A stretch of 38,542 nt of DNA from Acidobacteria bacterium 28-1 (GTDB lineage: Bacteria > Acidobacteriota > Blastocatellia > Pyrinomonadales > Pyrinomonadaceae), in the NCBI GenBank assembly GCA_002050365.1, contig MWYZ01000073.1:1-38542 (forward strand), read 5' to 3'. Made by a program: the position numbers and the translations under genes. Under the pieces are notes generated by a model. It was given only the letters and a program-made list of their open reading frames with translations, was not told where the DNA came from and did no database searches. Positions 32,944 through 38,542 of this stretch are shown one piece after another (the stretch's first letter is position 1; every line of letters starts with the position of its first letter).

Positions 32944-34293
32944 TTAAACGGAAGCCGCAATCGCTTCATCGAAAATACTGAGCGCGACATCAACATTTTC
33001 CTTTGTCAAAATAAGCGGCGGTGACCAGCGAATTGTGTTTGCGCCGCAGCCTAAGATAATCAAACCGCGCTCGAAACAAGCCATTTCGATTTTGTCGCGC
33101 AGTTCGGGAGCGGGTTTCATCGTTTCTTTCGATTCGACAAATTCAACACCGACCATTAAACCCAGACCGCGCACGTCGCCAATGCAATCATATTTTTGCA
33201 TCAAATCGCGCAAACCGTTTTGCAGATAATCGCCGACGACGCGAGCATTTTCGGTCAAGGCGTTTTCAAGCAGTTCAATTGTTTTCAGAGCCGATGCGAT
33301 GCAAACCGGATTTCCGCCGAAGGTTGAAGCGTGTGCGCCTTTGTGCCAGTCCATAATGTCGGCGCGGGCGACGCATACGCCGATGGGCAAACCGGAACCG
33401 ATGCCTTTTGCCAAGCACATAATATCTGGTTCGATATCGTAATAATCGGTGGCGAACATCTTACCTGTTCTGCCCATTCCCGACTGTACTTCGTCAACGA
33501 TCAGCATAATGCCGTGCCAGTCGCAGATTCTTCGCAATTCTTTCAAAAAATTCGGCGGCGCGGGAATGTAACCGCCTTCGCCCTGCACGGCTTCGACGAC
33601 AATGCCGGCAACTTCTTCCGGCGGCGTGGTCGTATTGAAAAGCCGATTCTCAATCCAGTCAATCGTAGCTTTTGAAGCCGATTCAGGGTCGGTTACTTCT
33701 TTGAACGGGGAGCGAATATGGTTTGGATACGGAACGTGAACGACATCTAACGCTTGTCGCATAAATCCTGAGCGTTGCGCTTTTTTCGATGATGTCAAAG
33801 ATAACGCGCCAAGAGTTCTGCCGTGAAAGGAGCCGAAAAACGAAATGAATTTCTGTCGGCGCGTGTGATACATCGCAAGTTTTAGGGCGGTTTCGACGGC
33901 TTCCGCACCGGAGTTTGCAAAATGCGTTTTCGTCGGCGATTTTATCGGCACAATCTCGTCGAGTTTTTTCCCCAAAGCCGGCATATGTCGGTAATAATAA
34001 TCCGTGCCGCACATATGGATTAATGTTTCGGTTTGCTTGGTAATTGCGGCAACAATTTCCGGGTGGCAGTGTCCGGTCGAACAAACCGCCACGCCGGCGT
34101 TGCAGTCTAAAAATACGTTGCCGTCAACGTCTTCAATCCATACGCCATAGCCTTTTTCTGCAACTAATTTGTAATCCGGACGCGGATAAGATGGCGTAAC
34201 GTATTGTGCGTCGGCAGCGATAATTTCTTGTGCGTTCGGTCCCGGAAGTTCGGTTTTAATAATCGGTTTTTGTAATTCAATGGTCGGTGTCAT
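32944..34293 (-). CDS. Class III aminotransferase (acetylornithine / 4-aminobutyrate type)
   Basis: A 449-residue PLP enzyme of the OAT/GABA transaminase group. NSGAEAVETALKLA (127-140), SFHGRTLGALSLT (155-167), DEVQSGMGRTGK (267-278) with the Asp that contacts the PLP ring, and the PLP Lys296 in CLAKGIGSGLPIG are all present. The sequence style matches the acetylornithine-aminotransferase-like group with gabT-type substrates, but the true amino donor (GABA, ornithine, lysine or other) cannot be read. AGAGGA lies about eight bases before the ATG. It is divergent from the DUF255 gene across 219 bp, in which I see no gene. Confidence 0.93.
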   Translation of the reverse strand: MTPTIELQKPIIKTELPGPNAQEIIAADAQYVTPSYPRPDYKLVAEKGYGVWIEDVDGNVFLDCNAGVAVCSTGHCHPEIVAAITKQTETLIHMCGTDYYYRHMPALGKKLDEIVPIKSPTKTHFANSGAEAVETALKLAMYHTRRQKFISFFGSFHGRTLGALSLTSSKKAQRSGFMRQALDVVHVPYPNHIRSPFKEVTDPESASKATIDWIENRLFNTTTPPEEVAGIVVEAVQGEGGYIPAPPNFLKELRRICDWHGIMLIVDEVQSGMGRTGKMFATDYYDIEPDIMCLAKGIGSGLPIGVCVARADIMDWHKGAHASTFGGNPVCIASALKTIELLENALTENARVVGDYLQNGLRDLMQKYDCIGDVRGLGLMVGVEFVESKETMKPAPELRDKIEMACFERGLIILGCGANTIRWSPPLILTKENVDVALSIFDEAIAASV

Positions 34294-34512
34294 AAATTTT
34301 TCCTCTCTAAAGTGTTTAAAAATAAAATTGATGGTTAGTGAAACGTTGAGAGAAGGAAAATTTAGTCGCCCGCGAAAAGGTTCGGTCGGTTAATATTCGG
34401 TCGGAGTTTTGCAATACAGCGCGAAGTCATAACTATTGCGAACAATATATCAAACTGCTGGAGAAGTTCCAAGTTTTTGCGAAAATAATAGGCGACAAGT
34501 TAAACTAAAAAT

Positions 34513-36558
34513 ATGAACAAACCGAAATTTACTAATCGTTTGATAAACGAGACAAGTCCGTATCTGCTGCAGCACGCGCACAATCCCGTCGAATGGTTTG
34601 CTTGGGGCGAAGAAGCGTTTGCCAAAGCGAAAGCCGAAGACAAGCCGATTTTAATCAGCATCGGTTATTCGGCGTGTCATTGGTGTCACGTGATGGAACA
34701 CGAGTCTTTTGAAGACGCGGAAACGGCGCGGATTATGAACGAGCATTTCGTCAATATCAAAATTGATTTGGAAGAGCGTCCCGATGTTGACCAGATTTAT
34801 ATGACGTTTGTGCAGATGACGACGGGAAGCGGCGGTTATCCGCTGAATGTTTTTCTGACGCCCGACCGATTGCCGTTTTACGGCGGAACTTATTTTCCGC
34901 CCGTCAATCGCTACAATATGCCGAGCTTTCAGCGCATTTTATTGAGCATCGCCGATGCTTATCAAAACAAACGCGATGAATTACTGAATTCGGCAAATGA
35001 AATTTTACGTGAAATGAGAAACGTCGGTTCGGCGGAATTTGAAACAAACAATTTAAGTTTAGACCAGCTCGATTCGGCATTTTTGAGTTTTGCAAAAAGT
35101 TTTGATTCGGTGAACGGTGGTTTTGGCGGCGCACCGAAGTTTCCGCCGCCGATGTCTCTGGAATTTCTGCTGCGTTATTTTTATAGAACGAAAGATGTAA
35201 AGGCTTTGGAAATGGTTGAAAAAACTTGTTTGGCGATGGCACACGGCGGAATTTACGACCAACTCGGCGGCGGCTTCCATCGCTATACGGTGGACGCAAT
35301 TTGGCTCACGCCGCATTTTGAAAAAATGCTTTACGATAACGCGCAGCTTGCAAGAATTTATTTGCATTTGTTTCAAATCACCAAAGATGAATTTTACAAA
35401 CGCATCGCAGTTGAAACGCTCGATTATGTGAAAAGAGAAATGCTTGACGAGCGCGGAGGATTTTATACGGCGCAAGATGCCGATTCGGAAGGCGTGGAAG
35501 GCAAGTTTTTTGTTTGGACACCGGAAGAAATTGCAAAAATTCTTGGCGAAGATGACGCGCGAATTTTCAGTTTTTACTACGACGTTTCCGAACACGGGAA
35601 TTTTGAAGAAAAGAACATTTTGAATGTGCGAGGCTCACTTGAAACGTCTGCCGGGCAAATGCAAATTTCCGAAGACGAACTTAAAGAGACCTTAGTACGC
35701 AGCAGAAAATTGTTATTTGAAGAACGCGAAAAGCGTATCAAACCTTTCCGCGACGAAAAAGTTCTGACGGCTTGGAACGGTTTGATGTTAGCGACTTTTG
35801 CGGAAGCGTCGGCAATTTTAGATAGAAAAGATTATTTTAAAGTTGCTGAGCGAAATGCTGATTTTATTTTAGAGAATTTACAAAAAGGCGGTTATTTGTT
35901 GCGTTCGTTCAAAGACGGACAAGCGAAACTCAACGCTTATCTCGAAGATTACGCCAATTTCACCGACGGTTTAACCGAACTTTTTCAAGTTTCGGGCGAC
36001 GTTAAATATCTAAAAGAGGCGAAACGACTCGCCGATTTGATGATTGCTGAATTTTGGGACGAAGATGCGGGCGGATTTTATTTCACGGCGAACAATCACG
36101 AAGATTTGTTGATGCGCTCGAAAGATTATTACGACAACGCCACGCCTTCGGGCAATTCGGCGGCGGCTGATGTTTTGTTGAAATTGTCGAGATTGACGGG
36201 CGATGAAAAATACGAACGTTACAGCATTACAGTTTTAAGATTAGTTGCGCCGCAGATTCGGCGTTATCCCCAAGCCTTTGGGCGCGTTCTTTCAACTTTA
36301 GAATTCCATTTAAATTCTACGAAAGAAATTGTCATTATCGGTGAAAAAGGAAATGAACTCGAAAGGGAAGTTTGGCAAGAATACCTTCCAGATAAAGTTT
36401 TGATTTTAGCGGAGAAAAACCAAATTGATGACGAGCTCCTTCCACTTCTGAACAATCGTAAAATGATTGATGGCAAACAAACGGCTTATGTTTGCGAAAA
36501 TTTTGCTTGTCAAATGCCTGTTTCAACACGGGAAGAGTTAATAACGCAGCTCGCTTAA
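34513..36558 (+). CDS. DUF255 / YyaL-type thioredoxin-domain protein
   Basis: A 681-residue cytosolic protein. The N-terminal DUF255 thioredoxin-like domain (about 5-165) has [14 protein letters not shown] and the CHWC redox motif at 55-58. An (alpha/alpha)6-barrel region follows, similar to glycan-processing enzymes (about 180-600, with [21 protein letters not shown] and FTDGLTELF). This is the bacterial counterpart of SPATA20. No catalytic role is established for the family. It starts after a weak promoter-like sequence with no clear ribosome binding site. It ends at a strong bidirectional terminator. Confidence 0.93.
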   Translation: MNKPKFTNRLINETSPYLLQHAHNPVEWFAWGEEAFAKAKAEDKPILISIGYSACHWCHVMEHESFEDAETARIMNEHFVNIKIDLEERPDVDQIYMTFVQMTTGSGGYPLNVFLTPDRLPFYGGTYFPPVNRYNMPSFQRILLSIADAYQNKRDELLNSANEILREMRNVGSAEFETNNLSLDQLDSAFLSFAKSFDSVNGGFGGAPKFPPPMSLEFLLRYFYRTKDVKALEMVEKTCLAMAHGGIYDQLGGGFHRYTVDAIWLTPHFEKMLYDNAQLARIYLHLFQITKDEFYKRIAVETLDYVKREMLDERGGFYTAQDADSEGVEGKFFVWTPEEIAKILGEDDARIFSFYYDVSEHGNFEEKNILNVRGSLETSAGQMQISEDELKETLVRSRKLLFEEREKRIKPFRDEKVLTAWNGLMLATFAEASAILDRKDYFKVAERNADFILENLQKGGYLLRSFKDGQAKLNAYLEDYANFTDGLTELFQVSGDVKYLKEAKRLADLMIAEFWDEDAGGFYFTANNHEDLLMRSKDYYDNATPSGNSAAADVLLKLSRLTGDEKYERYSITVLRLVAPQIRRYPQAFGRVLSTLEFHLNSTKEIVIIGEKGNELEREVWQEYLPDKVLILAEKNQIDDELLPLLNNRKMIDGKQTAYVCENFACQMPVSTREELITQLA

Positions 36559-36574
36559 CTTTAATGTTAGAAAT

Positions 36575-36620
36575 GAAAATAGAAAAGCACGTTGATAAAA
36601 CAACGTGCTTTTCTATTTTC
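36575..36620. terminator. Strong bidirectional terminator after the DUF255 gene
   Basis: Perfect 20-bp arms (36575-36594 and 36601-36620) around a 6-base loop, with A-rich and T-rich stem ends. It separates two convergent genes. Confidence 0.9.
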
Positions 36621-36634
36621 TATTGAAACTCAAA

Positions 36635-37045
36635 TTACGGACGGTTGGAGTTTCTTGAGCCTGAATTCATCGAACCGGAATTCTTCGAACCCATATTTGA
36701 ATTCATACGCATATTGGAGTTCATCGAACCCATATTTGAATTCATACGCATATTGGAGTTCATCGAACCAGAATTCATTGAACCGGAGTTCATCGAACCA
36801 GAATTCATCGAACCAGAATTCATCGAACCAGAATTCATTGAACCAGAATTCATTGAACCTGAATTCATCGAGCCAGAATTCATCGAGCCAGAATTCATTG
36901 AACCCGAGTTCATTGAGCCGGAGTTCGACATCATATTTGAATTCATTCTGTTGCTATTATTAGAGTTGTTGCTCGCAGTTTCACCGCAAGCCATACCCAA
37001 TGCGCTTAAAGCTAACATTCCTGAAAGAGCTAAAGTCTTTTTCAT
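36635..37045 (-). CDS. Putative lipoprotein made of GSMNS pentapeptide repeats
   Basis: A 136-residue protein with a signal peptide ([20 protein letters not shown]) ending in a lipobox-like GMAC with Cys20. The mature part is Asn/Ser/Met-rich low-complexity sequence: eleven GSMNS-type pentapeptides from 15-bp units (about 36759-36925), then two copies of a 13-residue repeat ([13 protein letters not shown]) from a 39-bp duplication (36686-36763). Methionine-rich repeats could bind copper, but this is speculation. AGGAG lies 11 bases before the ATG. The repeat has no stops on the other strand, which produces long false ORFs there. Confidence 0.8.
   Translation of the reverse strand: MKKTLALSGMLALSALGMACGETASNNSNNSNRMNSNMMSNSGSMNSGSMNSGSMNSGSMNSGSMNSGSMNSGSMNSGSMNSGSMNSGSMNSGSMNSNMRMNSNMGSMNSNMRMNSNMGSKNSGSMNSGSRNSNRP
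36686..36925. repeat. 15-bp and 39-bp tandem coding repeats
   Basis: Eleven units of the type GAATTCATCGAACCA (15 bp, many containing an EcoRI site) and two 39-bp units lie within the lipoprotein gene. Differences between units are almost all synonymous third-position changes, so the protein sequence appears to be kept. Confidence 0.95.
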
Positions 37046-37333
37046 TTAATTAAATTCTCCTGTCTTCTTCAAAGATTATATTTATTATTTACCAACTGTC
37101 TTTTCAGGCAGCCGTGTTTCCAAATAGATTTTGGCAACATTGGTCAATATAAATTTCTCACCTAAGATAGTCAACTCAAAAAATACCAAAAAGTCGCTTT
37201 TTCAATAAATTTTTCAAATTATTTTGCACGGAAAAACCAGCGATAGCCAAACCATTAATCAAATAAAAACAAGTATTGACTTCTTTTGAAGCAAAAAATT
37301 TTCTTCAAACTTGAGTTATTTGAAAGATGAATG

Positions 37334-37430
37334 TTTCGCCGCAGAGATGCAGAGAATACGCCGGTTATCGCAGAAATTTTTGCCTTTCTTTGCGACGCTC
37401 TGCAAAAACCTCTAAGTCTCTGCGGTGAAA
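37334..37430. repeat. Imperfect inverted repeat of the CCGCAGAGA type
   Basis: TTTCGCCGCAGAGATGCAGA on the left pairs imperfectly with the arm ending CTAAGTCTCTGCGGTGAAA on the right. It resembles the GCAAAGGC palindrome at 3188-3277 in style. It lies within the 419-bp gap between the repeat lipoprotein and the next gene; the rest of the gap is AT-rich with no gene seen. Confidence 0.8.
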
Positions 37431-37464
37431 AATTATAATCGACAAATTACTTCATTTTACTTCA

Positions 37465-38418
37465 TTAAAATTCTTCTTTGACCTCAGATTTTTCAGCCAA
37501 AACAGCCCGCAAAATTAACATCTTTGCCAATATTCGAACTTCCTGACGCTCAAATTTATTAGTCAAAGATTTAGTTCGGGTGAAATCGGCGGTGGCAAGG
37601 TTTTTAACGGTTGAATCGGATGCGCCCAGACTGCCGAGCATTCCGCGAGTCATTTCGCCGCCGAAACTTCCGACCTGAATTTCGCCATCATCAATCATAT
37701 CGCCCGAAACATCTATAAATTCGCCGACTTTAACAAACGCGGAGATGGTGTCGTTAAGCCGAAAAACTGTTGTTTCCAAAATTGGAAAGGCTTTTTCGGC
37801 ATCAACTTGTGCGTAACCGCTGATCAGCATCCAAATTTCGATATATTCACGATAATTTTTCGGTTGTAGATTTACTAAATTTTGCGCGTCTTTCATTATT
37901 TCCGTCGCAAATTCCTTATCGCCGAGTTTAGCGATTCGCAAAGCCAAAGCGGACAATGCCAGTAGTTTCTGATCGCGGTCAACTGTTTCGGCAATGATTT
38001 TTCTTGATTCTTCGACGACTTTTTTACGCTCGTCTTCCGTAAGTTTTTTGGTGTCGAGATTTTGCAAACCTTCGGCAAGTTTCTTTTTATCGTCCTCAGA
38101 CAATTTTGCCGAAGCAGATGGCGGCACGGGCATTGGCGGAGGCGGTGGTTCGGGTTGAGACGGACTAATGCCGTTTGGATTTATATTGACTTTTTTCTTT
38201 TTAATATCAAATTTTTGTCGAATCTGCGCGGCGCGGGCGGGCAAGAATCTTTCGATGTCGGCGAGATAACTTGATATTTCAGAGCCTTCGGCATCTTCGC
38301 GTTTCAAGATTTCCTGTGTCAACAATTCGGCGAGGTCGCGCAAAGATTGTTCGCTAAACATCGGACGTTTATTAGGTTTTCCCTTAATCGCGTCGAGATT
38401 TTCCGTTCCTGTATTCAA
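37465..38418 (-). CDS. Hypothetical protein, probably lacking its true 5' end
   Basis: A 317-residue soluble protein without a recognised domain. A helical N-terminal part (RDLAELLTQEILKREDAEG), a proline-rich linker near residues 90-103, a highly charged helix (LSEDDKKKLAEGLQNLD) and an all-helical C-terminal half follow one another. The only start available is a TTG at 38418, two bases inside the 126-bp terminal repeat, and a stop lies three codons further upstream. So the frame ends exactly where the repeat begins. The real gene may be longer, with its 5' part lost to an assembly join or a real rearrangement. Confidence 0.7.
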   Translation of the reverse strand: MNTGTENLDAIKGKPNKRPMFSEQSLRDLAELLTQEILKREDAEGSEISSYLADIERFLPARAAQIRQKFDIKKKKVNINPNGISPSQPEPPPPPMPVPPSASAKLSEDDKKKLAEGLQNLDTKKLTEDERKKVVEESRKIIAETVDRDQKLLALSALALRIAKLGDKEFATEIMKDAQNLVNLQPKNYREYIEIWMLISGYAQVDAEKAFPILETTVFRLNDTISAFVKVGEFIDVSGDMIDDGEIQVGSFGGEMTRGMLGSLGASDSTVKNLATADFTRTKSLTNKFERQEVRILAKMLILRAVLAEKSEVKEEF

Positions 38419-38542
38419 TAGACATTATTGGAAATAATATATTTCTTCAAAGTTCGTTAAATCAATTGTTTGAAGTGGCTGGCGGAAGGTTACTCGCAAA
38501 TTGTGTAACCCACACGCGATTTCCATCACCACATCTGAAATC
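38417..38542. repeat. 126-bp perfect terminal inverted repeat, right copy
   Basis: Reverse complement of bases 4-129 without a mismatch. It holds the same partial ORF tail (38462-38542, - strand) and ends at the first codon of the hypothetical protein gene. Confidence 0.95.

Noticed and set aside
36592..37049. Two long + strand ORFs across the GSMNS repeat region
   Set aside because: The 15-bp unit has no stop codon in several frames, so the antisense ORFs are automatic. Only the - strand frame has a signal peptide, a lipobox and a ribosome binding site.
1..38542. tRNA, rRNA or CRISPR arrays
   Set aside because: No GGTTCGAATCC-type T-arm with matching cloverleaf, no rRNA-like sequence, and no regularly spaced repeats with unique spacers were seen. 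The tandem arrays present have no spacers.

Overview
The window looks like chromosomal DNA from an AT-leaning member of the Acidobacteriota, probably class Blastocatellia (Pyrinomonadales-like). That is an inference from gene content: a secreted delta-60/FG-GAP (DxDGDG) repeat protein, a YtxJ-type bacilliredoxin, an alpha-glucan phosphorylase, an EF-G paralogue and several small accessory proteins. No rRNA or tRNA was found to confirm it. Most genes are ordinary metabolism and housekeeping genes. The spaces between them are unusually rich in short inverted and tandem repeats.

Layout. (1) 0.16-8.4 kb, + strand: pyrD, then a yceD-rpmF-fabH-fabD-acpP-fabF lipid/ribosome operon with a strong sigma70-type promoter at 1283-1310. 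It continues without a gap into a hicBA toxin-antitoxin pair and etfB; etfA follows about 420 bp later, beyond a strong hairpin. (2) 8.4-14.0 kb, - strand: small proteins (DUF6335-like, zinc ribbon, DUF971, YtxJ), a membrane protein, glucan phosphorylase, and a macrodomain protein paired with an unknown protein. (3) mtnA (+), then two small - strand genes with good ribosome binding sites. (4) 16.0-21.4 kb, +: phoH, ybeY, zwf, pgl and a CBS/CorC membrane protein. (5) 21.4-25.1 kb, -: an isoaspartyl peptidase, a small lipoprotein and an EF-G paralogue. (6) 25.4-31.7 kb, +: a delta-60/FG-GAP secreted protein, a TPR protein and a second, exported isoaspartyl peptidase. (7) 31.7-34.3 kb, -: a broken MazF-like toxin with its antitoxin, a 211-bp MITE-like element, a small membrane protein and a class III aminotransferase. 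(8) a DUF255 thioredoxin-fold protein (+), a GSMNS-repeat lipoprotein (-) and a hypothetical protein (-) that reaches the window end.

The most notable features are non-coding. At least eight loci carry repeats with a 7-bp period, mostly as inverted pairs directly beside stop codons. Each locus uses a different heptamer. At three loci the repeat supplies protein sequence: the linker before the autocleavage Thr of an isoaspartyl peptidase, the last residues of YtxJ, and the aberrant C-terminus of a truncated MazF. There is also a textbook non-autonomous transposon (21-bp perfect TIRs, 9-bp target duplication). A 126-bp perfect inverted repeat joins the two ends of the window, which may be an assembly-graph effect or a real flanking repeat. 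Three genes have promoter -10 boxes exactly 9 nt before the ATG, which suggests leaderless transcripts. No CRISPR array or prophage is visible, and no defence system beyond the two small toxin-antitoxin loci.
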